A stretch of DNA of 64,000 bases, taken from assembly GCF_900115015.1 (NCBI RefSeq), contig NZ_FOUZ01000013.1, forward strand, positions 38,205-102,204, in the 5' to 3' direction. Both the position numbers and the translations under genes were made by a program. The DNA is from Algoriella xinjiangensis (lineage in GTDB: Bacteria > Bacteroidota > Bacteroidia > Flavobacteriales > Weeksellaceae). The notes under the pieces are model-generated. The model was not told the DNA's origin. It worked only from the letters and a program-made list of their open reading frames with translations, and ran no database searches. Below, one piece after another: positions 9,468 through 17,995 of the stretch. Within the stretch, counting starts at the first letter, position 1. Every line of letters begins with the position of its first letter.

Positions 9468-9704
9468 ATGAAAAAATTTTTCGCAGTAGTTGCAGTAGCA
9501 GCTTTATCATTAGGAGCAGTATCTTGTGGAGAGAAAAAAGCAGAAGAAGCAGTAGAAAACGCAACTGATTCAGCAACAGCTCAAATCGATTCAGCAGCAG
9601 CATTAGTTGATTCAGCAGCAGTTAAAGTTGATTCAGCAGCAGCTAAAGTTGATTCAGCAGCAGCTACAGTAGCTCCAGCTACAACTGAAGCTCCAGCAAA
9701 ATAA
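9468..9704 (+). CDS. small Ala-rich heptad-repeat lipoprotein, copy 1
   Basis: 78 residues. A signal peptide with lipobox LGAVSC (lipidated Cys20) is followed by a charged spacer (GEKKAEEAVEN) and then heptads of the form V-D-S-A-A-A-x repeated about four times, ending TTEAPAK. Hydrophobic Val and Ala at spacing 3/4 would allow an Ala-type coiled coil. The paralogue at 43452-43661 shares the first 10 residues exactly and the same repeat. The gene stands alone with its own promoter and terminator. I do not recognise a named family; size, lipidation, heptads and a C-terminal lysine recall Braun lipoprotein of enterobacteria, but that is only a structural analogy. Confidence 0.85.
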   Translation: MKKFFAVVAVAALSLGAVSCGEKKAEEAVENATDSATAQIDSAAALVDSAAVKVDSAAAKVDSAAATVAPATTEAPAK

Positions 9705-9728
9705 TTGAAAATTATTTCAATAAAATAT

Positions 9729-9758
9729 AAAAGCCACTCAATTGAGTGGCTTTTTTTA
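9729..9758. terminator. bidirectional terminator between lipoprotein and holB
   Basis: Perfect palindrome AAGCCACTCAATTGAGTGGC followed by seven T residues, between convergent genes. Confidence 0.88.
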
Positions 9759-10880
9759 TACTGTCTTGCGATGTAAATATCGTGTTAGTTTGATGGAAAG
9801 GTCTAAAAGAATAATTTTAGAATTTCCATTTCGTTCTATATGATAAGAAGCTTCGTTAATTTCATTTAAAATATCTTCGATATTTGCACCATGTATAAAA
9901 GGCGCAAAACCTTGCCATTTAAAACCTTCTGCATTAATTTGTAGAAAAACTAAATCTTCTGATTGATACGTTTTTAATAAAGCTTGTCTGAAAATTTCCG
10001 AACAATAATTTAAAAAATCCTTTTGTTCACTTCGTGACCAACTTGCAATTTGATTTGACCAATCAATCAAATCCTTTAAAACCGTTGGCGTTTTAGCTGC
10101 CATAAAAGCTTTTCTTACCCAAGTCACAAAATATTTGTCAAACAAATGTTCCTCATCATTCAATTGATGTAAAGCTTCACGTAAATTTCCTTGCGATAAA
10201 AAGGCAATATGTTGCGCTTTTTCTGGACTTTGATTCTTATTTTCGATTAAATAATCTTTTACATCAGATTGAGATAATCTCGGAATTTTAACCAATTGAC
10301 AACGAGAAGTAATGGTTTGCAAAAGCAAATCTTCGCGCTCTGTTACCAAAATAAACAATGTTTTTTGGGGTGGTTCTTCTAATATTTTTAATAATTTATT
10401 GGCTGCCGCAGTTGTCATTGTTTCTGGTTGCCAAATAATCATAATTTTATAACCGCCTTCGTAACTATTTAAAGCTAATGTTTTTACAATTTCGTCTGCT
10501 TCGTCAACAGGAATTACACCTTGTTTTTTTTCAATACCAAGATGAGCCATCCAATCAGTCAAATTTCCATAAGAATTTTCATGAATAAAACTTCTCCAGT
10601 CATTTAATAAATATTTTGCAAGCGGTTTTTTAACACTATCTGTTGCAGAATATGGAAAAGCAAAATGTAAATCGGGATGTTGTAATTTATCAACTTTCAA
10701 ATTACATTGATCGTTATTTAATCCGCATAAAACTTCTCGCGCATAAGCAATTGCCAAAGCTAAAACGCCCGAACCTTCTGGGCCAGCAAATAGTTGAGCA
10801 TGACTAATTCGACCGTCTTTTATAGATTGTTGAAGTTTAGATTTGACTTCTTTTTGACCAATTACATTTTCCCAAAGCAT
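9756..10880 (-). CDS. holB: DNA polymerase III subunit delta'
   Basis: Clamp-loader subunit of the replicative polymerase. 374 residues beginning MLWENVIGQKEVKSKL. The P-loop position reads GPEGSGV, lacking the Lys-Thr/Ser pair, as expected for the non-hydrolysing delta' subunit rather than DnaX. The AAA+ core contains EEPPQKTLFILVTE and an SRC-like TSRCQL (arginine-finger region) and a C-terminal collar helix bundle. Only two cysteines (CGLNNDQC) remain where related proteins have a zinc module. It follows cutC by 21 bases on the same strand, so it is probably cotranscribed. Confidence 0.9.
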   Translation of the reverse strand: MLWENVIGQKEVKSKLQQSIKDGRISHAQLFAGPEGSGVLALAIAYAREVLCGLNNDQCNLKVDKLQHPDLHFAFPYSATDSVKKPLAKYLLNDWRSFIHENSYGNLTDWMAHLGIEKKQGVIPVDEADEIVKTLALNSYEGGYKIMIIWQPETMTTAAANKLLKILEEPPQKTLFILVTEREDLLLQTITSRCQLVKIPRLSQSDVKDYLIENKNQSPEKAQHIAFLSQGNLREALHQLNDEEHLFDKYFVTWVRKAFMAAKTPTVLKDLIDWSNQIASWSRSEQKDFLNYCSEIFRQALLKTYQSEDLVFLQINAEGFKWQGFAPFIHGANIEDILNEINEASYHIERNGNSKIILLDLSIKLTRYLHRKTV

Positions 10881-10901
10881 AAATCAAAGGTAATATTTTT
10901 A

Positions 10902-11576
10902 TTATTGAATATTAATCAAAGTTTTTAAACGATTGATTTCTTCTAAATTAGCAATTCCAGAATCGTCAATCATCGCAGATGAATGAAAATAATTAGCGTT
11001 TGTGGTTGCATTAATTTCCTCAATATTTGTAGAGCGTAAACCGCCTCCAGGCATAATTGTAATTTGATCAGCAGCTTTTTTAACTAAACTTTTCAAGGTC
11101 AATTTTCCGTAATTTACATCACTATCTAAACCAGAAGTTAAGATAGTTTTAAAACCTAATTTGATGACTAATTCTAACGAATCATATTCGTCAACAGTTC
11201 GGTCAAATGCACGATGAAATGTACACGGAAACGGTTTTGCTAATTCGACTAATTCTTTATTTCGATCAAAATCTATTTCATTATCATCCGTTAAAATTCC
11301 AAAAACGAAACCATCAATTCCAAAATTTTTAATGGTTTCAATTTCAGTTTTCATTTGATTAAATTCTTCATCAGAATAACAGAAATCTCCACCACGAGGG
11401 CGAATCATCACCATTATTTCTTTGTCCGTATTTTTTCTTAGCATTTCGATTTCCTCAAATGGAGGCGTTATTCCGCCAGCAGAAGCATCTGCACATAATT
11501 CGATACGATCTGCATTTGATTTTGCAGCGATTAATGCAGATTCGAGATTAAAACAAGCTATTTCTAATTTTTTCAT
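10902..11576 (-). CDS. cutC: CutC family protein
   Basis: 224-residue TIM-barrel protein of the CutC family, once linked to copper tolerance; the biochemical role is unsettled. Signatures are LEIACFNLESALIAA, the ADRIELCADASAGGITPPFEE segment and the late MPGGGLR loop. The ATG overlaps the stop of the glycosylasparaginase gene by four bases (ATGA), implying translational coupling, and holB follows. The coupling with a glycan-processing hydrolase suggests that here the protein may take part in sugar or amino-sugar metabolism rather than copper handling, which is inference only. Confidence 0.9.
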   Translation of the reverse strand: MKKLEIACFNLESALIAAKSNADRIELCADASAGGITPPFEEIEMLRKNTDKEIMVMIRPRGGDFCYSDEEFNQMKTEIETIKNFGIDGFVFGILTDDNEIDFDRNKELVELAKPFPCTFHRAFDRTVDEYDSLELVIKLGFKTILTSGLDSDVNYGKLTLKSLVKKAADQITIMPGGGLRSTNIEEINATTNANYFHSSAMIDDSGIANLEEINRLKTLINIQ

Positions 11577-12568
11577 TTTACAACAGATTTACCATCAATC
11601 AAACGATTCCCAGTTTGATCATGTACCGCAAAGTTAAACCCTGGATGAATACAATACGAACCATATTCGCCATTTTTATTGATTGCAATAAACCCAACCT
11701 GAATATTTGTAAGGTCTTTTTGACGAAGTTTAGTTAAATTAATAATTCGATTAACGGCTTCTTTACATGCATTTTCTGGCGAATAACCTTGACGCATTAA
11801 TTCAACAACCAAATGACTTCCCGCGATACGAATAACTTCTTCACCATGACCAGTTGCCGTTGCTGCACCAATTTCGTTATCAACAAACAAACCTGCACCA
11901 ATAATAGGCGAATCGCCAACGCGACCATGCATTTTATACGCCATTCCCGAAGTTGTACACGCGCCTGAGAGATTACCGTGCGCATCTAAAGCAATCATAC
12001 CAATTGTATCGTGATTTTCGATGTTAATTGGTAGCTGATAATTGGTGTCTTTTAACCATTCTTTCCATTCTTTTTCGGATAAATTTGTCAAAAGATTTTC
12101 TTTCTTAAATCCTTTCTCTACTGCAAATTGTAATGCACCATCGCCAACTAACATCACATGTGGCGTATCTTCCATCACTTTACGCGCAACAGAAATTGGA
12201 TGCATAATATATTCTAATCCCGCAACCGAACCGATATTTGCAGCATGATCCATAATGCACGCATCAAGTGTAACTTTTCCATCGCGATCTGGGCGTCCGC
12301 CATAACCAACACTGCGTTCGTTGGGATCAGCTTCAACAATTTTTACGCCTTGTTCCACAGCATCCAAAGCAGAACCTTTTGTACTAAGAACTTTCCAAGC
12401 TTCGGTGTTTGCTTCAAGACCAAATCGCCAAGTAGATAAAACAATTGGTTTGTTGGTTATTTTTGATGTATTTTTTGACGTTTGTTGTGCATTAAGGTTA
12501 ATTTTTCCAGTTCCTAAAAGTAAACTTGCAGCACCTAATTTTTTAATAAAATTTCTTCTGTTACTCAT
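11573..12568 (-). CDS. N4-(beta-N-acetylglucosaminyl)-L-asparaginase (glycosylasparaginase)
   Basis: Cleaves the GlcNAc-Asn bond left after N-glycoprotein digestion. The 331-residue precursor belongs to the Ntn-hydrolases: autocleavage is expected at HD/TIGM, freeing Thr188 as nucleophile, with the substrate loop GRVGDSPIIGAG and ATGHGE following. The ATG at 12568 gives an N-terminus with twin arginines (SNRRNFIKKLGAASLLLG), a Tat-type signal, so export to the periplasm is likely; upstream TTG at 12601 is not needed. It strongly resembles the enzyme studied from Flavobacterium meningosepticum. It is translationally coupled to cutC and divergent from a GH92 mannosidase. Confidence 0.93.
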   Translation of the reverse strand: MSNRRNFIKKLGAASLLLGTGKINLNAQQTSKNTSKITNKPIVLSTWRFGLEANTEAWKVLSTKGSALDAVEQGVKIVEADPNERSVGYGGRPDRDGKVTLDACIMDHAANIGSVAGLEYIMHPISVARKVMEDTPHVMLVGDGALQFAVEKGFKKENLLTNLSEKEWKEWLKDTNYQLPINIENHDTIGMIALDAHGNLSGACTTSGMAYKMHGRVGDSPIIGAGLFVDNEIGAATATGHGEEVIRIAGSHLVVELMRQGYSPENACKEAVNRIINLTKLRQKDLTNIQVGFIAINKNGEYGSYCIHPGFNFAVHDQTGNRLIDGKSVVK

Positions 12569-12658
12569 GTGTTTGTCGATTTCAATACGTGTTATTAACA
12601 AATATAATTCATATTATTGTATATCATTAACACTGAAAATCAAAACTCTAAAAATTTT

Positions 12659-15454
12659 ATGAAGCCAATTTTATTATCTTTATGGGTGATTTTAGCAAGT
12701 CTTGCGACTGCTCAAACCAAAAATTTTGCGCAATATGTTAACCCATTTATAGGTACTGGCGGACATGGACATACATTTCCGGGCGCAACTTTACCATTTG
12801 GTATGGTTCAACTTTCTCCTGATACGCGTATCGACGGCAGTTGGGATGGTTGTAGTGGTTATCATTATTCGGACGATTTTATTTACGGTTTTTCGCACAC
12901 ACATTTAAATGGGACAGGTGTTTCTGATTATGGCGATATTATGTTGATGCCGACTTTAAATAATAAGAGTTTTTATCAAAAAGAGTATGGTTCAAAGTTT
13001 TCGCATAAAAATGAAAAAGCTACTGCCGGATATTACCAAGTTTTATTGGATAAATATAATATTAATGTACAATTAACAACGACAACTCGTGTTGGATTGC
13101 ACGAATATACATTTAATAAAGCAGGAGATGCTTCGATTATTTTAGACCTTAATCACCGGGATAAATTACTTGAAGGCGAAGTAAAAGTTGTAGACGATAA
13201 AACGATTTATGTCTACAGAAAATCAGAAGCTTGGGCAACAAATCAAAAGATTTATGCAAAGATTCAGTTTAATACACCTTTAAAAATAACGTCTACAAAA
13301 ACGGGTTCACTTCAATCCAAAAAATTTGATGGAAACCAGATTGCGCTTGCTTTTGGAAAGAAAGTAAAAAAGGGCGAAAAGATCATGATAAAAGTAACGT
13401 TGTCTACAACTGGTTTTGATGGAACGGATGTAAACGCAAAAGAATTAACGACGTTTGATTTTAAGAAAACGAAAGAAAATGCAGAAAAATTTTGGAACAA
13501 AGAATTGTCTAAAATTGAAGTGAAATCTACAGATAAAGATAAATTAACCATTTTTTATACAGCGCTTTATCATACCATGATTCAACCAAATATTGCACAA
13601 GATTTAAACGGAAATTATTTAGGTCGAGATGGTAAAATTCATTTAGCCAATAATTTTGATTATTACTCGGTTTTCTCCCTTTGGGACACTTTTCGTGGCG
13701 CGCATCCTTTGTATACGCTAATTGAGAAAAGACGAACGGTTGATTTTATAAACACATTTATTGCGCAATATGAGCAAGGCGGTCGTTTGCCAGTTTGGGA
13801 ACTTGCGAGTAACGAAACCGATTGTATGATTGGATATCACTCAGTTTCTGTGATTGCAGATGCAATGGTAAAAGGATTGAAAGGTTTTGATTATGAAAAA
13901 GCTTTCGAGGCTTCAAAACATTCGGCTATGTTAGATCATTTGGGTTTAAAAGCTTACAAAGCAAATGGTTTTATTGCGATTGATGATGAACACGAATCAG
14001 TTTCTAAAACGTTAGAATATGCTTACGATGATTGGTGTATTGCGCAAATGGCACTGATTTTAAATAAGAAAGAAGATTATACGTATTTTATTGAACGTTC
14101 ACAGTATTGGAAAAATTTGTTTGATAAGCAATCTAATTTTATTCGTCCAAAGAAAAATGGAGGTTGGGCAACGCCTTTTGATCCAAAAGAGGTGAACAAT
14201 AATTATACAGAAGCAAACGGTTGGCAATACACTTTTTTTGTTCCGCAAGATATAAATGGAATGATTGCTATGTATGGTGGTAAAGATAAATTTGCTTCGA
14301 AATTAGATGAACTTTTTAGTACAACTTCGGATATGACTGGGCGAAAGCAAGTAGATGTTACAGGTTTGATTGGGCAATATGCACACGGAAATGAGCCAAG
14401 TCATCATGCTGCATTTTTGTATAATTACGTTAATCAGCCAGAAAAAACAAAGAATTTAGTTCATAAAATATTGGATGAATTTTACACGAATTCGCCTGAT
14501 GGATTAATTGGTAATGAAGATTGTGGACAAATGAGTGCGTGGTATGTTTTGGCTTCGATGGGAATTTATAGCGTGACGCCAGGTTCGGGAATTTGGACAA
14601 TTACAGAACCATATTTTGACCAAATAACAATCAATTTAGAAGACGGGACGAAGCGAATTATCAATAAATCGAATTATAAAGACAATCAATATTTAGGATT
14701 TGAATTTTTAAAAGGGAAAGAAATACAACCTTTAACCGAAACTGAAAACATTGTAACAGCTCCGATTATTTCTGCACTAGAACGTACATTTAAAGATAAA
14801 TTAGTAATTGAGTTAAAATCTGATAATGCAACAGATAAGATTTTTTATACATTAAATGATAAGAAAACACAAGTTTATAAAAAGCCATTTACAATAAAAG
14901 AATCGACTACGGTAAAAGCTTTTATAAATAATGAAACAAAGAAAAGTAAAACAATTTCGGCGTCGTTTTTCAAGAAACCGAATAATTATTCAATCAAATT
15001 GCAGTCAACTTACGATCCGCAATATCATGCAAATGGACCAGATGGTTTGTTAGATGGAATTCATGGTGATGGAAATTGGCGAAAAGGTGATTGGCAAGGT
15101 TATCAAGGACAAGATTTTGAAGCGATTATTGACTTAAATAAAATAAAATCTATTTCTTCTATTGATGTTAATTTTTTACAAGATTCGCGCTCGTGGATTA
15201 TGATGCCAATCAAAATGGAGGTTTATTTATCGACAACAAATTCAGATTTTAAATTAGCAGGTTTATTAGAAAAAACTCCTGATCCATTTAATGATAAAAT
15301 TTATACGGATGATTGGAAAATCAAACTTTCTCCAATAAAAACAAGGTATATTAAAGTAAAAATTTACAATTATGGTACTTTTCCAAAAGGTCATTTAGCC
15401 GAGCCTTTTGATGGAATATCATACATTTTTTTAGATGAAATTACAGTAAAATAA
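12659..15454 (+). CDS. GH92 family alpha-mannosidase with C-terminal accessory domains
   Basis: Calcium-dependent exo-alpha-mannosidase, secreted or surface-exposed. 931 residues from the ATG at 12659, which starts a good signal peptide (cut after ATAQ near residue 19); an earlier ATG at 12617 would place a charged leader before it. Hallmarks are YVNPFIGTGGHGHTFPGA at the mature N-terminus, NGWQYTFFVPQD, GNEPSHH and GNEDCGQMSAWYV, where the family's catalytic acids lie. After about residue 740 follow a chitobiase C-terminal-like beta domain (ALERTFKD... TVKAFI) and an F5/8 type C-like carbohydrate-binding domain (GLLDGIHGDGNW... YIKVKIYN). Likely target: high-mannose N-glycans, in line with the divergent glycosylasparaginase. 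Confidence 0.94.
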   Translation: MKPILLSLWVILASLATAQTKNFAQYVNPFIGTGGHGHTFPGATLPFGMVQLSPDTRIDGSWDGCSGYHYSDDFIYGFSHTHLNGTGVSDYGDIMLMPTLNNKSFYQKEYGSKFSHKNEKATAGYYQVLLDKYNINVQLTTTTRVGLHEYTFNKAGDASIILDLNHRDKLLEGEVKVVDDKTIYVYRKSEAWATNQKIYAKIQFNTPLKITSTKTGSLQSKKFDGNQIALAFGKKVKKGEKIMIKVTLSTTGFDGTDVNAKELTTFDFKKTKENAEKFWNKELSKIEVKSTDKDKLTIFYTALYHTMIQPNIAQDLNGNYLGRDGKIHLANNFDYYSVFSLWDTFRGAHPLYTLIEKRRTVDFINTFIAQYEQGGRLPVWELASNETDCMIGYHSVSVIADAMVKGLKGFDYEKAFEASKHSAMLDHLGLKAYKANGFIAIDDEHESVSKTLEYAYDDWCIAQMALILNKKEDYTYFIERSQYWKNLFDKQSNFIRPKKNGGWATPFDPKEVNNNYTEANGWQYTFFVPQDINGMIAMYGGKDKFASKLDELFSTTSDMTGRKQVDVTGLIGQYAHGNEPSHHAAFLYNYVNQPEKTKNLVHKILDEFYTNSPDGLIGNEDCGQMSAWYVLASMGIYSVTPGSGIWTITEPYFDQITINLEDGTKRIINKSNYKDNQYLGFEFLKGKEIQPLTETENIVTAPIISALERTFKDKLVIELKSDNATDKIFYTLNDKKTQVYKKPFTIKESTTVKAFINNETKKSKTISASFFKKPNNYSIKLQSTYDPQYHANGPDGLLDGIHGDGNWRKGDWQGYQGQDFEAIIDLNKIKSISSIDVNFLQDSRSWIMMPIKMEVYLSTTNSDFKLAGLLEKTPDPFNDKIYTDDWKIKLSPIKTRYIKVKIYNYGTFPKGHLAEPFDGISYIFLDEITVK

Positions 15455-15471
15455 ATAGTAAAATATCATGT

Positions 15472-15508
15472 AAAAGAGGTTAATCATTGTTGATTAACCT
15501 CTTTTTTA
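15472..15508 (+). terminator. terminator of the GH92 gene
   Basis: Stem AAGAGGTTAATCA / TGATTAACCTCTT with loop TTGT and a T6 tract. An ATG inside the hairpin (15487) is therefore unlikely to start the next gene. Confidence 0.85.
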
Positions 15509-15537
15509 GTAACTTTATAAAACGAAATCAATATAAA

Positions 15538-15954
15538 ATGCAAACAGAAGATTTAACAAAAACGCTTAAAAACAGAGCAATTAATCCAACAGCAATGCGA
15601 TTATTGGTGTTAGATCGATTAAAAAAATCTGCGGTTGCATTAAGTTTAGCTGATTTAGAAATTGAAATGGATCAAGCCGATCGCGTAACGATTTATAGAA
15701 CCCTAAAAACGTTCGAAGAAAATAAATTAATTCATTCTATCGAGGATGGTACAGGTTCTATAAAATATGCTTTGTGCGAGTCAAATTGCAAGTGTACACC
15801 AGAGTTTACGCATGCTCATTTTCATTGTACAAGTTGCAATCAGACCTATTGTCTAAAAAATATTCATCTTCCAGAAATCAATCTTCCCAAAAATTTTGAA
15901 GTCGAGCAATCTTCTTTTGTTTTAAAAGGAATTTGCGATCAATGTAAAGCCTAA
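15538..15954 (+). CDS. Fur-family metal-dependent regulator
   Basis: 138 residues from the ATG at 15538 (the ATG at 15487 lies inside the preceding terminator). N-terminal winged helix over about residues 10-75 with the recognition segment RVTIYRTLKTFEEN; C-terminal dimer domain with metal ligands C80, C84, C86, H92, H94, H96 and the structural pairs C97/C100 and C133/C136. It is 63 bases upstream of a zinc/cadmium-type P-ATPase whose promoter carries the dyad TGCAAC-TTG-GTTGCA, so it is likely a zinc-responsive (Zur-like) repressor or a regulator of that exporter. Metal identity is inferred, not shown. Confidence 0.88.
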   Translation: MQTEDLTKTLKNRAINPTAMRLLVLDRLKKSAVALSLADLEIEMDQADRVTIYRTLKTFEENKLIHSIEDGTGSIKYALCESNCKCTPEFTHAHFHCTSCNQTYCLKNIHLPEINLPKNFEVEQSSFVLKGICDQCKA

Positions 15955-15956
15955 AC

Positions 15957-15997
15957 TAACTTTGCAACTTGGTTGCAGAATTTGCAAACTAACTTTG
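15957..15997 (+). promoter_or_regulatory. promoter and candidate operator of the metal ATPase gene
   Basis: TAACTTTG occurs at 15957-15964 and 15990-15997, each a -7 match. The second pairs with a -33 TTG at 15969-15971 (18 bases apart). That TTG is exactly the spacer of the inverted repeat TGCAAC-TTG-GTTGCA at 15963-15977, so a bound repressor would cover the -33 box. More TGCAA-like half sites flank the second -7 element (TTTGCAAA, TTGTGCAA). Confidence 0.6.
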
Positions 15998-16017
15998 TGC
16001 AATAAATAAAGATAGTT

Positions 16018-17952
16018 ATGGCGAATTGTAATAATTGTTGTTCTGTAGAAGAAAATCACGATCATTCTTCACACGATCATGACCACGAACACAATCACGA
16101 TAATAGTAAATTAATTTTAGGAATTAGTTTAGCAATTTTCTTTTTAGGATTAATCATTCAATATATTTTCAAACCATCTTGGTTCATCGATCATCAATAT
16201 ATTCGATTGGCTTGGTACGGTGTTGCTTATGTTTTGGTTGCTTTTTCTGTTTGGAGAGAAGCGTTTGATTTAGCAAAAAAACTCGATTTTTTCAATGAAT
16301 TTTCATTGATGGGAATTGCAACTTTAGGTGCTTTTGTAATTGGCGAATATCCCGAAGGTGTTGCCGTAATGTTATTTTATACGATTGGCGAAATGTTTCA
16401 GGATGCTGCGGTAACCAAAGCAAAAGGAAATATAAAAGAGTTGTTAGACGTTCGACCAGATATTGCGCATGTTTTGCGAAATGGTAATTTCGAAACTATA
16501 AAACCGCATGATGTTACAATTGGCGAAACAATACAAGTAAAAGTTGGTGAGAAAATTCCGTTAGATGGCGAATTAATTTCTGATAAAGGAAGTTTTAATA
16601 CCGCAGCTTTAACGGGCGAAAGTAAACCATCTACCTACAAACTTGGCGAAACTGTTTTGGCAGGAATGTTAAATCTAGAAAATGTTGTAGAGATAAAAAC
16701 AACAAAGAAATTTGAAGATAGTTCTATCGCAAAAATTCTTCAAATGGTTCAAGATGCGGCATCTAGAAAAGCACCAACAGAACTTTTTATCCGAAAATTC
16801 GCAAAAATTTATACACCAATTGTTTTCTTTTTGGCATTGGCACTTGTAGTCATTCCATACTTTTTTGTAGACACTTATGTTTTTAGAGATTGGTTATATC
16901 GCGGTTTGGTTTTCTTGGTTGTTTCTTGTCCTTGTGCTTTGGTAATTTCAGTTCCGTTAGGTTATTTTGGAGGAATTGGAGCAGCTTCTCGAAACGGAAT
17001 TTTAGTAAAAGGTTCTAACTTTTTAGATTTAATTTCGAAAGTGAATACAGTTGTGATGGATAAAACGGGAACAATGACCGAAGGTGTTTTTGAAGTTCAA
17101 AAGATTGAAACAAATCTTGATCAAAAACATTTTTTAGACTATGTTTCTGCGTTAGAAAAACAATCAACACATCCAATCGCAAAAGCAATTGTTGCGAATC
17201 ATCCTTCCGAATTAAAAGCGATAGAAGTTGAAGAAATTTCAGGAAAAGGATTGAAAGGTAAAGTAGATAATAAAGTTGTATTAGCAGGAAATGGCAAGTT
17301 ATTGCATCATTTTTCTATTCAATATCCACAAGAAATAAATGATATTGTAGAAAGTATAGTTGTTGTTGCAATTGATGGTAAATATGCGGGTTATATTACG
17401 ATTGCCGATAAAGTAAAAGCTGATGCAAAGCAGGCTATTGCGCGTATGAAAGCATTAGGAGTTTCGAAAACAATTATGTTAAGTGGTGATAAAAATACAA
17501 TTACACAAAATGTTGCGAAAGAAGTTGGAGTAGATGAAGCTTTTGGAGAATTATTACCAGAAGGAAAAGTAGAAAAAGTTGAGGCTTTGAAACAAAATTC
17601 TAATCAAGTAATTGCTTTTGTTGGTGATGGTATAAATGATGCGCCCGTTTTGGCATTGAGTGATGTTGGTATAGCAATGGGCGGTTTGGGAAGTGATGCT
17701 GCGATAGAAACAGCTGATATTGTCATTCAGACCGATCAACCATCAAAAATTGCAACGGCGATTAGTATTGGTCGCGAAACAAGAAAAATTGTAATTCAGA
17801 ATATTGTTTTAGCAATGTCCGTAAAAGCAATTGTTTTATTTCTTGGTGCCGATGGTATTGCCAACATGTGGGAAGCTGTTTTTGCAGATGTTGGTGTAGC
17901 AATGCTCGCAATTCTGAATGCAGTTCGTATTCAGCGAATGAAATTTAAATAA
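16018..17952 (+). CDS. heavy-metal P1B-type ATPase (zinc/cadmium exporter type)
   Basis: Membrane pump that exports Zn2+, Cd2+ or similar ions. 644 residues. Instead of a full heavy-metal domain the N-terminus is short and rich in Cys and His (NCNNCC, then HDHSSHDHDHEHNHD). Core motifs are TGES at 199-202 (actuator), SCPCALV with C304/C306 in the sixth-type membrane helix, DKTGTMTEG with phosphorylated Asp348, the STHPIAKAI HP motif, and GDGINDAPVLA. CPC plus HP places it in the P1B group; the His-rich tail favours zinc. Divalent rather than copper specificity is an inference. It follows the Fur-like gene and has its own regulated promoter. Confidence 0.92.
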   Translation: MANCNNCCSVEENHDHSSHDHDHEHNHDNSKLILGISLAIFFLGLIIQYIFKPSWFIDHQYIRLAWYGVAYVLVAFSVWREAFDLAKKLDFFNEFSLMGIATLGAFVIGEYPEGVAVMLFYTIGEMFQDAAVTKAKGNIKELLDVRPDIAHVLRNGNFETIKPHDVTIGETIQVKVGEKIPLDGELISDKGSFNTAALTGESKPSTYKLGETVLAGMLNLENVVEIKTTKKFEDSSIAKILQMVQDAASRKAPTELFIRKFAKIYTPIVFFLALALVVIPYFFVDTYVFRDWLYRGLVFLVVSCPCALVISVPLGYFGGIGAASRNGILVKGSNFLDLISKVNTVVMDKTGTMTEGVFEVQKIETNLDQKHFLDYVSALEKQSTHPIAKAIVANHPSELKAIEVEEISGKGLKGKVDNKVVLAGNGKLLHHFSIQYPQEINDIVESIVVVAIDGKYAGYITIADKVKADAKQAIARMKALGVSKTIMLSGDKNTITQNVAKEVGVDEAFGELLPEGKVEKVEALKQNSNQVIAFVGDGINDAPVLALSDVGIAMGGLGSDAAIETADIVIQTDQPSKIATAISIGRETRKIVIQNIVLAMSVKAIVLFLGADGIANMWEAVFADVGVAMLAILNAVRIQRMKFK

Positions 17953-17963
17953 TTTAAATAAAA

Positions 17964-17995
17964 AAAATAAGCGACTATATGTCGCTTATTTTTTT
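17964..17995. terminator. bidirectional terminator between ATPase and phosphatase genes
   Basis: Stem AATAAGCGAC / GTCGCTTATT around TATAT, A-run before and T-run after. The stop codon of the minus-strand phosphatase lies within its right arm. Confidence 0.85.

Noticed and set aside
9560..9680. Short regular DNA repeats that might look like a CRISPR or VNTR array
   Set aside because: The repeat unit is 21 bases in frame with a coding sequence (V-D-S-A-A-A-x heptads) and there are no unique spacers.
12321..12662. Plus-strand frame of 113 codons over the glycosylasparaginase gene
   Set aside because: Antisense to a gene with clear catalytic motifs; it runs into the GH92 start and has no own start context.
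15487..15537. Longer N-terminus for the Fur-family protein
   Set aside because: The extra residues (starting MLINLFFSN) are encoded by a transcription terminator hairpin, and the family starts near MQTEDLTK.
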